A DNA stretch of 54,223 nucleotides from Paulinella micropora (Eukaryota; Cercozoa; Imbricatea; Euglyphida), in contig BJOX01000039.1 in the NCBI GenBank assembly GCA_009731375.1, positions 332,655 to 386,877 of the forward strand, written 5' to 3'. The position numbers and the translations under genes are program-made. The notes under the pieces are model-generated. The model saw nothing but the letters and a program-made list of their open reading frames with translations, did no database searches and was not told where the DNA came from. Positions 10,140-23,890 of this stretch are shown piece after piece (position 1 is the stretch's first letter; each line of letters begins with the position of its first letter).

Positions 10140-10253
10140 CAGTCTACCCGTGATTCCCATCCCGGACACATGCACAGTACACAAATTATTGTTTGATGTG
10201 AAACTGCGTTCCTTTGCAAGGACTACATTCCTTTGCGACATCTCATCTATCTA
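10140..10253 (+). repeat. 110-bp inverted dispersed repeat, copy 2
   Basis: This matches the reverse complement of 7940-8052 by eye, 2.2 kb away, and sits inside a (TATC)n array. A short frame ([14 protein letters not shown]) is present in both copies but has no start and no recognised family. Confidence 0.9.
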
Positions 10254-12113
<1,860 letters not shown>

Positions 12114-12424
12114 TTTGTACAGACTTCTTCGGTGTAATCGAAGAACACCTTTAACGAAGCAAGGTCATTCGAATGTATTTTCATTCTTTGTTTGTTTGTT
12201 TTTTCGTTGATGTCGTTGTTGTCGTTGTTGTTTTAGATGATAACGATGATGACGATGACGATGATGATGATGATGTTGTTTTTGCTTATATCTAATTAGC
12301 AAATAATCTCGCATGTTGTTGTTGTCGTTGTTGTCGTTGTTGTTGTTGTCGTCGTCGTCGTCGTTATTGTTGTTGTTGTTGATATACGTGAGCAAAAAAC
12401 TGTTTACGTTTCTTTTTACACACG

Positions 12425-12473
<49 letters not shown>

Positions 12474-12477
12474 GTCC

Positions 12478-12514
<37 letters not shown>

Positions 12515-12614
12515 GTTGTGGGTAGAATGGGCTGCTTTTCGTCAAGCATGAAGCTAGACAGGGTAATTTTTTATATATACATGTACATACACATATACAT
12601 ATACATACACATAC

Positions 12615-12646
<32 letters not shown>

Positions 12647-12892
12647 GTATACATATACATATACGTATACATATACCAACAAACATTCCCATAAATGTCG
12701 ATGTAAAGAACATAATATAAATATGATTGTAAATTTAAATCATAATGGGCATATACTTAGACATTCATAAATGTACATGTCAGCATGAATATTAATATAG
12801 GTATAAACATAAACAAAAACTTATGTATAAAGATAAATATTTTTATTATGTAAATGCATGAACGATTTTTGCAAGAAGAAATGGCTTGAATT

Positions 12893-12931
<39 letters not shown>

Positions 12932-13603
12932 CTGGGAGTATGCGTATCATGTGAATATGTACATATCGTAGGAAATAGGTACAAACAAAAATAAACATAA
13001 ATGTAAATGCAAAACATAAATTCATAACAGCATACAAAGAAATATAAACATGAATTTAATACAAAACATAAATACAATTATAACGTAGGAGTTCTGGGCT
13101 ACAAACAACGAATATGATTACCCGACGATGCCTTTGCCTTCGCTGTCCGTGTCTAGTCTACTGGTCTTATCCATCTATCTATCTATCTATCCATCTATCT
13201 AGCGTTAGACTGCTTCGATCCAGGGCTACGTGCCCATCTCAAGCCCGCTGCCCGGCAACCATCACTCAACACAATTTATAACTATCTATCTATCTACTCA
13301 ATATTCTTTATTACGATAAGATACAAGTATATGCAAATACACATAGAATTCAACCCACTTTTCGCCCAGTCGTCCATATTCTACTTTTATCGGTGAACTC
13401 CACAAAATGTGGCCAGGTTATCGATAAAACTGCATATGCGGCGCGCCAAATTTGGTGTGTTTTGCGGGCTCGCCGGCCCGGCTTGCCCGCAGCAGCACGT
13501 CAAATTTGTGACTAGCCGCATAATATACTATCATTTTATCTGCAGAGCGGACCGATGCGCGCTCCGAACACTGCAGAAAGACGTGCATCTAAAAAACGCA
13601 GAG
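12114..13603. other. Mixed intergenic sequence with several microsatellites
   Basis: It contains GTT/GAT triplet runs (12180-12385), (TATC)n at 12424-12512, an (ACATAT)n hexamer array at about 12578-12677, and (GA)n at 12896-12928. A more GC-rich unique part at 13405-13600 contains CAAATTTG twice. I see no supported gene; an undetected 5' exon or promoter of the formin gene could lie here. Confidence 0.5.
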
Positions 13604-13639
13604 AATTCCGCTCGTTTTCAATGAGTTCGCTAAAAGAGG

Positions 13640-13672
<33 letters not shown>

Positions 13673-13865
13673 GTTATTATTATTATTAGCAATATTAGGA
13701 ATATTATTATTATTATTATCATTATTATTGTTGTTGTTGTTGTTGTTGTTATAAGTATAAGTAGTAGTAGAAGTACTAGCAGTAGTAGTAGTAGCAGTAG
13801 TAGTAGAAGCAGTAGTAGTAGTAGTAGTAGTAGTAGTAATAGTAGTAGCAGCAGCAGCAACAGTG

Positions 13866-13916
<51 letters not shown>

Positions 13917-13998
13917 ATAATAGTAGTAGTATTGGTAGTAGTGGTAGTAGTAGTTGTGAATTCCGCTCGTTTTCAATATGTTCGCTAAAAGAGGTATA
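13604..13998 (+). repeat. 42-bp direct repeat flanking an (ATT)n/(AGT)n microsatellite block
   Basis: GAATTCCGCTCGTTTTCAAT plus TTCGCTAAAAGAGGT occurs at 13604-13645 and again at 13957-13998 with a few differences. Between the copies is only (TTA)n, (TTG)n and (TAG)n simple sequence. Confidence 0.8.
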
Positions 13999-14122
13999 TT
14001 ATTTATTTATTTATTTATTTTGTTTTGTTGTGTTTGTTTGATTGTTTGTTTGTTTGTTTAGTCCTCTATCAGCTATCGATAGTTTAAGCCTATCTATGCT
14101 TCAATCCATCTACGTTTATTTC

Positions 14123-14123
<1 letters not shown>

Positions 14124-14165
<42 letters not shown>

Positions 14166-14170
14166 TGATG

Positions 14171-14209
<39 letters not shown>

Positions 14210-14218
14210 GTAATGATG

Positions 14219-14254
<36 letters not shown>

Positions 14255-14278
14255 GTAATAAATCAATACTTAATAGGA

Positions 14279-14333
<55 letters not shown>

Positions 14334-14368
14334 GTTATTATTATTATCATTATTATTATTATTATTAT
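14124..14368 (+). repeat. (AAT)n/(ATT)n microsatellite
   Basis: Two opposed trinucleotide arrays, (AAT)n then (ATT)n, joined by a short unique piece (ATCAATACTTAATAGG), leading directly into the truncated repeat at 14369. Confidence 0.9.
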
Positions 14369-14579
14369 GCACTTGCACATTCGGTGACGTCTTGCAAGAG
14401 GTTGCTGGGACTGCGGAATGACCTCGGCTTAGTGCAGTCTTGCCCTCAGGAGCTCCATCGGTGGCCCCGATCATCAGGCGAGAGACTGACACGGGGGGGT
14501 GGAGGACCTCGAACAAGGGTATTGGAGGCTTATGTCCGTTGAGGATATGCCATTAGCTGCATCAGTACGCCTCAGATAT

Positions 14580-14582
<3 letters not shown>
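14369..14582 (+). repeat. R1 dispersed repeat, truncated copy (last about 214 bp of the 493-bp unit)
   Basis: It matches the 3' part of the 493-bp units at 21304-22782, from GCACTTGCACATTCGG to CTCAGATATAGT, with one or two substitutions. Both ends abut (ATT)n. Confidence 0.92.
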
Positions 14583-14628
<46 letters not shown>

Positions 14629-14654
14629 TTGATCATTATTATTATTGATCATTC

Positions 14655-14712
<58 letters not shown>

Positions 14713-14725
14713 CATTATTATTATG
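14583..14725 (+). repeat. (ATT)n microsatellite
   Basis: About 140 bp of ATT repeat with two TGATCATT interruptions, between the R1 fragment and the next repeat element. Confidence 0.9.
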
Positions 14726-15334
14726 GAGGGGTGCACAGTATGGCACCCCACGGGAAGAGGAGGTGGTTGGGCCTCTTCCCACTGGTTTCGAGGCTATGTC
14801 GTTGTGTTGGCTCCGAGGCTATGTTGTTGTGTTGGTTCCGTGGCTATGTTGTTGTGTTGGTTCCGAGGCTCTGTTGTTGTGTGGGTTCCGAGGCTATGTT
14901 GTTGTGTGGGTTCCGAGGCTATGTTGTGTTGGTTCCGAGGCCATGTCGTTGTGTTGTTTTTTATCAGACAAACACCACGTGGGATCAAAGGGGTATTTAC
15001 ATTCCGCGATCTAGGGGTGGTGACGGGTTTCGAGGCGTCCCAGATACTTACCACAAAACGTCCTCATGACCGCATGAAATGTCTGCTACCCCTGTGAGTA
15101 CCTCCATGCGGGACCTACCTTGTCTCGTGGAGCTCTCACGCGGGGAAGATTAATCATTTGTAGTTGATTTCCTGCAAGGTACCCGACACTGTGCGGATAG
15201 TAGGGACTTTTGGGGCCTTCTGTGCAGGATGGTTAGGGTCACTCTTCCCTCCCCAACATACTCACTGTAGTCCCTGTTGGGTCGAGGGATGGAGGCGCAT
15301 GGCCCTCGGGATCAGCCATGACAGATCAAATATA

Positions 15335-15338
<4 letters not shown>
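14726..15338 (+). mobile_element. Unclassified dispersed element with internal 25-bp minisatellite, ATT-flanked
   Basis: A 613-bp unique-sequence block is bounded on both sides by (ATT)n. Its 3' end (GATGGAGGCGCATG..CAGCCATGACAGA, then an AT-rich tail) resembles the 3' end of the SINE (GATGGAGGCGCATG..CAGCCATTGACAGA), so the two families share a 3' module. The interior holds about six to seven copies of a 25-bp unit (14793-14955). Only one copy is seen in the window, so mobility is inferred from the shared end and tail. Confidence 0.5.
14793..14955 (+). repeat. 25-bp minisatellite, about 6-7 units
   Basis: The unit GGCTATGTTGTTGTGTTGGT plus TCCGA recurs at 14793, 14818, 14843, 14868, 14893 and 14918, with a shortened unit after that. 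The period is not a multiple of three, so the repeated-looking peptides in all frames are translation shadows. Confidence 0.9.
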
Positions 15339-15378
<40 letters not shown>

Positions 15379-15605
15379 GGCCCTGTCGCCAGTTCGATTC
15401 CCGTCGGTGCCACCAGTATTTTCATTGAACATACCGGTCCGTCCGGACCAGTATTTTCATTGAACATACCGGTCCGTCTGGAAGTGTTGGAACTGCCCTT
15501 GCGGGGGTGTCATTAGAGCCTATCGTCAATTCTTCGTACTCCCCTCACGGGTGAGACGATGGAGGCGCATGTGCAGAAATGCATCAGCCATTGACAGAGA
15601 AGCAC

Positions 15606-15608
<3 letters not shown>
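15379..15608 (+). mobile_element. tRNA-derived SINE, copy 2 (5' truncated)
   Basis: It matches 4133-4367 closely, beginning at GGCCCTGTCGCCAG inside the tRNA-like head (the A-box is lost, the B-box kept) and ending at the same AGAAGCACTAT before (ATT)n. The 5' side abuts (ATT)n directly. 5' truncation is usual for elements copied by target-primed reverse transcription. Confidence 0.88.
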
Positions 15609-15645
<37 letters not shown>

Positions 15646-15701
15646 GTTATTGTTATTATTATCATTATTATTATTGATTATTATTATCATTATTATTATT
15701 A

Positions 15702-15748
<47 letters not shown>

Positions 15749-15781
15749 TTTATTGATCATTATTTTTATTATTATTATTAT
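15609..15781 (+). repeat. (ATT)n microsatellite, tail of SINE copy 2
   Basis: About 170 bp of imperfect ATT repeat, ending six bases before the first formin exon I can place. Confidence 0.9.
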
Positions 15782-15787
15782 GTGTAG

Positions 15788-16067
15788 AGGACTGGGCGAA
15801 GTCGGCGGGTTTGTAAAAAAACCAAAGGAAAGAGGTAAGCAAATACTTATACATACACATACATCCATATACACAACTTCAAGACCAATGCAAAGACATG
15901 AATGTACGACAGAACAAAGCAAGACAAGGCAAAGACAAGTACATACATTCATACATGTGTACGTATATATGTGTATGCGTATGAAAATCATTGATAGACC
16001 TGCTTCGATTGAACTGGACGATGCAGATCGCATGCTGGAACGACAGCTTACCATTCCTGGTTCATAC

Positions 16068-16112
<45 letters not shown>

Positions 16113-16162
16113 GATCTATCTATTGATCTATCTGTCTGTCTGTCTATCTATCTATCTGTCTG

Positions 16163-16211
<49 letters not shown>

Positions 16212-16454
16212 GTATCTATCTATCTGTCTGTCTGTTTATCGATCTGACTAATTAACTATCTATTCAACCAACCATCTACATATCAATCCATTTACCAACT
16301 CGTGAGTGTATGTTTGGATGAATGGGAGAGCGAGCCTGTACTAATCTATGCACATATCTATATCTATTCATCTGCAAACATGCATATATTATATATATAT
16401 GTATGTTGTAGATGACGAGATCAGTCAGGGGTGGGAGAGAGAGCCTGTGCATAC

Positions 16455-16532
<78 letters not shown>

Positions 16533-16566
16533 ACCTACCTACCTACCTACCTATCTACCTAACTAA

Positions 16567-16642
<76 letters not shown>

Positions 16643-16783
16643 ATATTTGTGCATCTACTTAAATACATTTATGTGTATGTTTTAGATGACGTCATAAGTC
16701 AGGAGTGGGAGAGCGATGCTGTGCCTCAGAGCAAAAGCAAAAGCCGTCTACGCACACGATTTGTATGATCTATCTATCTATCC

Positions 16784-16825
<42 letters not shown>

Positions 16826-17393
16826 TTATCTATCTATCTATCCATCTATCTATCTATCTATCTATCTATCCATCTATCCATCTATCTATCCATCTATCTA
16901 TCTATCTATCATTTTATCTGTTTTTATCTACGACAGCTCCACCTTAGCATAAGCCGCTATCCAATCTTATCTACCTATCTGATTACGTATCATTCTATCT
17001 ATCTTTCTATCTGTTTATGTATCATTCTATCTATCTATCTAGAGCCATCCTATATCTATGCATATCGCTGCATGTTCATACGTGGAAAAGATAATTAGTT
17101 ACATTTATCTATGTAATAACATGTTTATTTCTGTGTGATTACATATGCGTACATGCTAACATAGAATTGTATTGATTTTTTTGACTCTTTGCATAAATAT
17201 CTGTACATATTCACACACACACACATACACACACATGCACGCACGCACGCACGCATGTACAACGCACAGGCACATATGTATGTATCATGCATATAGTCGG
17301 GTTGTGGACGGGTAGTGCGTGCAAGGACCGATAGCTTTACTAGTGCCGATGGCTTTGATGAGCACCGCGCTCGACTTGCACTGGCCAGGTCAA

Positions 17394-17430
<37 letters not shown>

Positions 17431-17446
17431 GTCTGTCTTTCTGTCC

Positions 17447-17486
<40 letters not shown>

Positions 17487-17503
17487 GTCTGTCTGTCTAT
17501 CTG

Positions 17504-17537
<34 letters not shown>

Positions 17538-17592
17538 AGTACATTCAATCAAGCATTACACTTATTTATGTATAAACACACAAAATGTTGAA

Positions 17593-17623
<31 letters not shown>

Positions 17624-18468
17624 GTATTTGTATGTATGCATATGCATACATATGTATTTGTATGTATGCATATGCAAAGACTGATTGCTACTATGCACCG
17701 CTTACTAACAACAACACGCTTAATAATTTTTTTTTTTTTTCTGTAGCATATCTAATCACAAATTATTTCTGTGTGTGTGTATTTGTTATTTACAGTCTAA
17801 TATGTGTGTGTGTGTGTGTGTGTGTGTGTACGGTAGCATTCTGAAGAACCTCAAGGGGTCCTTGAGTGTAATGTATGTGTTTGTTTGTGTGTGTGTGTAC
17901 TGTAGCATTCTGAAGAACCTCAAGGGGTCCTTGAGTGTAATGTGTGTGTGTGTGTGTGTATACTGTAGCATTCTGAAGAACCCCAAGGGGTTCTTGAGTG
18001 TAATGTGTGTGTGTGTGTGTGTGTGTACTGTAGTATTCTGAAGAACCCCTTGAGTGATATGTGTGTGTGTGTGTGTACTATAGCATTCTGAAGAACCCCA
18101 CGGGGTCCTTGAGTGATGTGCGCAGTGGTCAGTATAGATTGCATGCTGTTCTTTTCTCTAAATGTATCTCTGTGTAGATTGCATGCTGTTCTTTTCTCTA
18201 CATGTATCTCTGTATAGATTGCATGCTGTTCTTTTCTCTAAATGTATCTCTGTCTCTAGCTGTATATTGCCATCCATCTCTCTCTCTCTATATATATATA
18301 TATATAATATATATCTTTATCTATCTACTATCTCTATCTCTCTATCCATCTATCTGCCTCTTTGTGTATTCTATCTATCTCTGTGTATGCCTTTTCGAGA
18401 CTGCTTTATGTTATTTGTTTTATACTGTTTGTTATATGTCCTGGCATCGGCTTAGATTGGCCGTCTTC

Positions 18469-18502
<34 letters not shown>

Positions 18503-19029
18503 CAGGCTGCTTTGCTTTCTGCTAATCAGTGCTTTGCCATTTGTTCATCTGTTATCTTAAAAACGCTATTTATTGTTGACTATTCTCTGTACCTTATCTT
18601 GATTTCTTGTAGGTCCTGGTATCGGCTTAGACCGACCTGGTTCTACCGACTCCATGATTTCACCAGGACCGTCGCCAGGACTGTACTTTGGAAAGAGCAA
18701 GTAAATATACATACATACACACTTGCTTACACCGTCTGAAAAGAGCACAATAACCCCCGCATAAAAACATATAGATTTACATGCTTATTTATACCTTCTC
18801 CCACACTCTGGAAAGAGCAAGTATAAATGTTAGGTACTCAGAGCAAGATTCGCCTCTTCAAAACGGGCGCCTGCTTGAGGTAGCACTACTCCTATTACAA
18901 TCTAATCATAGTAATAATAATGATAATGATAATGATAATATTGATAATATTCTTAATAATAATAATAACAATAATAATAATAGTAATAATGATAATAATA
19001 ATAATAAGAATGATAATGATAATATTGAC

Positions 19030-19071
<42 letters not shown>

Positions 19072-19559
19072 ATATCTGAGGCGTACTGATGCAGCTAATG
19101 GCGTGTCCTCAACGGACATAAGCCCCCAATACCCTTGTTCGAGGTCCTCCACCCCCCCGTGTCTCTCGCCTGATGATCGGGGCCACCGATGGAGCTCCTG
19201 AGGGCAAGACTGCACTAAGCCGAGGTTATTCCGCAGTCCCAGCAACCTCTTGCAAGACGTCACCGAATGTGCAAGTGCATACACCAAGCGCGGTTGCTAG
19301 AGCTGCCTCGAAACCCCACCCATAACAATCTGGTGTCTGCTGGGTCCTGGGCTATCAACCAGCATATGCGGAGTTTAAGATCTTTTACGCGCGCAACGAC
19401 CCTCCTCCCCAGCATCTACCACCAAAGGGTTATGAGTTGGCGTCACAGTTTAACGCCTTGAGGCCATTGGGCTGGAACTCTGTTTAGCAAGTGTGACTAG
19501 GTTTTTTCATCGGGATTTCCCTCAAATATGTCACAGTCAACACTCCAAGGCAGATTTAC

Positions 19560-19591
<32 letters not shown>

Positions 19592-19791
19592 GTAATAGTA
19601 CTAGTAGTACTAGTAGTAGCTATAATAACAGTACTAGTATGAGTAATGATAGTTTTCTTTTTGTTCCAAATATCATATGTGTCGTGTATGTGAAAAGGAT
19701 TTGATGGATGAAGAAACTCCGCGCTTGAGCGGCATGAAACGCTTTTTCAGCAGACAAAGCAAGAAACATAACAAGAGAAACAAGCGGTATG

Positions 19792-19863
<72 letters not shown>

Positions 19864-20185
19864 TTGCTGATACTACTGCTGATACTACGGTAGAAAGACG
19901 ATATCATACTATAAATATATCTTATTATATGTACTATAAATATATCATACACATTATATGTACTTGACAGACGATATCATACTGTAAATATATCTACTAT
20001 GTCTTATGATATCATACTATAAATATATCTTATCTTAAAAAATTTATATTCTTTTACAAAATTATATGTTATGGATTAACTCTGCTTTGATGCAGTTTCC
20101 ATGTACACAAGCATACCAGATATCCACAATAAGACAACATACAATGTACACTATCTCTCTTTCTCTCTCTCTCTCTGTCTTTCTC

Positions 20186-20258
<73 letters not shown>

Positions 20259-20425
20259 ATTTCTCTCTCTTATCCTGCCTCCCTCTCTCTTATCCTGCCT
20301 CCCTCTCTCTTTCTGTCTCTGTCTCTGTCTCTGTCTCTCTCTCTATATGTATATGACCACAGAAGATCGAGCAGTGGCAGCAGCGTCAGCAGCCTCAGCA
20401 GCAATGACGGTTTACCAAACTTACT

Positions 20426-20457
<32 letters not shown>

Positions 20458-20954
20458 CCTATCTATCAATCCCTCATCTTGTCATTACGGCATAGCTGTC
20501 CTTTTCAATATCTCACTATTGCCTTTTGTCAAGTAAATAAATTGTTTGCTATGCGTTGCAGGAGTAGAAAATGGGTTGAGCGATGAAATGCTGGCGGCAT
20601 ACATGGCACAGGCAACGGTAGTAGTAGTAGTAGTAGTAGTAGTAGTACCAGTAGTAGTAGTGGTAGTGGTAGTAGTAGTAGTAGTAGTAGTAGTAGTACT
20701 GACAGTAAGTAGTAATAGTAGTAGTAGTGGTGGTGGTAGTCGTAGTAGTAGTAGTGTAGTAGTAGTAGTAGCAGTAGAAGTAGTAATAGTAGTAGTAGCA
20801 GTAGTAGTAGTAGTAGTACTGACAGTAAGTAGTAAAAGTAGGAGTAGTAGTGGTGGTAGTCGTAGTAGAAGTAGTAGTAGTAGTAGTAGCAGTAGTAGTA
20901 GTAGTAGTAGTAGTAGTAGCAGTAGTAGTAGTAGTAGTAGTAGTACTGACAGTA

Positions 20955-21016
<62 letters not shown>

Positions 21017-21209
21017 CAGTAGCAGTAGCAGTAGCAGTAGAAGTAGTAGTAGTAGAAGTAGTAGCAGTAGTAGTAATAGTAATAGTAGTAGTAGTAGAAA
21101 TAGTAGTAGTACTAGTACTAGTAATAGTAGTACTAGCAGTAGTAGTACTAGTACTAGTCTACTACTACTACTACTTACTACTTACTACTACTACTACTAC
21201 TACTACTAC

Positions 21210-21273
<64 letters not shown>

Positions 21274-22779
21274 TTAGCTGCATCAGTACGCCTCAGATAT
21301 AGTAAATCTGCCTTGGAGTGTTGACTGTGACATATTTGAGGGAAATCCCGATGAAAAAACCTAGTCACACTTGGTAAACGGAGTTCCAGCCCAATGGCCT
21401 CAAGGCGTTAAACTGTGACGCCAACTCATAACCCTTTGGTGGTAGATGCTGGGGAGGAGGGTCGTTGCGCGCGTAAAAGATCTTAAACTCCGCATATGCT
21501 GGTTGATAGCCCAGGACCCAGCAGACACCAGATTGTTATGGGTGGGGTTTCGAGGCAGCTCTAGCAACCGCGCTTGGTGTATGCACTTGCACATTCGGTG
21601 ACGTCTTGCAAGAGGTTGCTGGGACTGCGGAATAACCTCGGCTTAGTGCAGTCTTGCCCTCAGGAGCTCCATCGGTGGCCCCGATCATCAGGCGAGAGAC
21701 TGACACGGGGGGGTGGAGGACCTCGAACAAGGGTATTGGAGGCTTATGTCCGTTGAGGATATGCCATTAGCTGCATCAGTACGCCTCAGATATAGTAAAT
21801 CTGCCTTGGAGTGTTGACTGTGACATATTTGAGGGAAATCCCGATGAAAAAACCTAGTCACACTTGCTAAACAGAGTTCCAGCCCAATGGCCTCAAGGCG
21901 TTAAACTGTGACGCCAACTCATAACCCTTTGGTGGTAGATGCTGGGGAGGAGGGTCGTTGCGCGCGTAAAAGATCTTAAACTCCGCATATGCTGGTTGAT
22001 AGCCCAGGACCCAGCAGACACCAGATTGTTATGGGTGGGGTTTCGAGGCAGCTCTAGCAACCGCGCTTGGTGTATGCACTTGCACATTCGGTGACGTCTT
22101 GCAAGAGGTTGCTGGGACTGCGGAATAACCTCGGCTTAGTGCAGTCTTGCCCTCAGGAGCTCCATCGGTGGCCCCGATCATCAGGCGAGAGACTGACACG
22201 GGGGGGTGGAGGACCTCGAACAAGGGTATTGGAGGCTTATGTCCGTTGAGGATATGCCATTAGCTGCATCAGTACGCCTCAGATATAGTAAATCTGCCTT
22301 GGAGTGTTGACTGTGACATATTTGAGGGAAATCCCGATGAAAAAACCTAGTCACACTTGCTAAACAGAGTTCCAGCCCAATGGCCTCAAGGCGTTAAACT
22401 GTGACGCCAACTCATAACCCTTTGGTGGTAGATGCTGGGGAGGAGGGTCGTTGCGCGCGTAAAAGATCTTAAACTCCGCATATGCTGGTTGATAGCCCAG
22501 GACCCAGCAGACACCAGATTGTTATGGGTGGGGTTTCGAGGCAGCTCTAGCAACCGCGCTTGGTGTATGCACTTGCACATTCGGTGACGTCTTGCAAGAG
22601 GTTGCTGGGACTGCGGAATAACCTCGGCTTAGTGCAGTCTTGCCCTCAGGAGCTCCATCGGTGGCCCCGATCATCAGGCGAGAGACTGACACGGGGGGGT
22701 GGAGGACCTCGAACAAGGGTATTGGAGGCTTATGTCCGTTGAGGATATGCCATTAGCTGCATCAGTACGCCTCAGATAT

Positions 22780-22810
<31 letters not shown>

Positions 22811-23035
22811 CTACTACTACTACTACTATTACAAGTAGCAGCACAGTACACAACGAAATATCCCTCCGCGGTTGCTGACAGGCGCAGGCCAAGAGCAAAG
22901 GGAAGGAAATGGAGATGGAGAAGGAGAAGGACATGTTGTGCGAGATGGATGTGTTGAACTCGCGCGCTGACTCCCCATCCAGTCTGCTCCAGGTTTGTTT
23001 TTGTATGCGTGTGTGTGTTTGTGTGTGTGTGTGCG

Positions 23036-23076
<41 letters not shown>

Positions 23077-23111
23077 GTCGTCTCCACTTCCAGTCTCCTC
23101 CAGATTCGTCT

Positions 23112-23191
<80 letters not shown>

Positions 23192-23262
23192 CTCTCTCCC
23201 TCTCCCTCTCTCTCTCTCTCTGTCTCTATCTATCTATTTATCTCTATCTATCTATCTATCTA

Positions 23263-23299
<37 letters not shown>

Positions 23300-23354
23300 G
23301 TTTCTCTCTCACACACTCACTCTCCTTTTATCTCCCTTTTTATCTCTCTTTATC

Positions 23355-23386
<32 letters not shown>

Positions 23387-23398
23387 CCTATCTATCTA

Positions 23399-23430
<32 letters not shown>

Positions 23431-23690
23431 AAGGAAGAAACCTCAGAGAAGCAAGAACTGGAAATTGATCTATCCATCTATCTGCCTTTTCATCTACTTA
23501 CCTACCTACCTACCTACCTACCTACCTTCCTATCTATCTATCTACAACTCTATCTATTTATCCGTTCCCCTCCTATCAGGCCAAAGCGAAATCACCCAAG
23601 AACAACGCCATTCCTGTTGCTTCTCCCCTCATCCCTCTGGCGCCTCCCTTGCCCTCCTTAATCCCGCTGGCGCCTCCCTTGTTTGCTGTA

Positions 23691-23738
<48 letters not shown>

Positions 23739-23773
23739 CTCTTGCTTGCTCGCTCTCGCTCGCTCTTTCTCTT

Positions 23774-23812
<39 letters not shown>

Positions 23813-23834
23813 CTTGCTCGCTCTCGCTCGCTCT

Positions 23835-23890
<56 letters not shown>

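Larger units (their letters stand above)
15788..22992 (+). other. Formin N-terminal exons (unclassified, partly disordered)
   Basis: The eleven short exons encode a basic start ([15 protein letters not shown]), an acidic helix ([13 protein letters not shown]), charged and Ser-rich segments ([13 protein letters not shown]), a Gly/Pro stretch ([16 protein letters not shown]), and a Lys/Glu-rich helix ([15 protein letters not shown]) just before FH1. I recognise no GTPase-binding/FH3, PTEN-like or C2 domain. The exons are supported by acceptor and donor signals and by matching phases across all junctions, not by homology, so individual borders may be wrong. Another possible exon near 23434 lacks a usable donor and was left out. 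Confidence 0.55.

Noticed and set aside
20546-21324. Poly-Ser/Val/Tyr proteins across the AGT and ATT arrays
   Set aside because: They are pure triplet-repeat translations. Only the short formin exon 20562-20617 at the left edge is supported, by splice phase.
21400-22742. Conserved 60-64 codon frames repeated in the R1 units as small proteins
   Set aside because: They are conserved only because the whole 493-bp DNA unit is copied. Frames exist on both strands and none has a recognised domain.
23434-23561. Possible formin exon ([13 protein letters not shown])
   Set aside because: The acceptor is acceptable, but there is no donor before the sequence becomes TATC microsatellite; skipping it keeps the frame.
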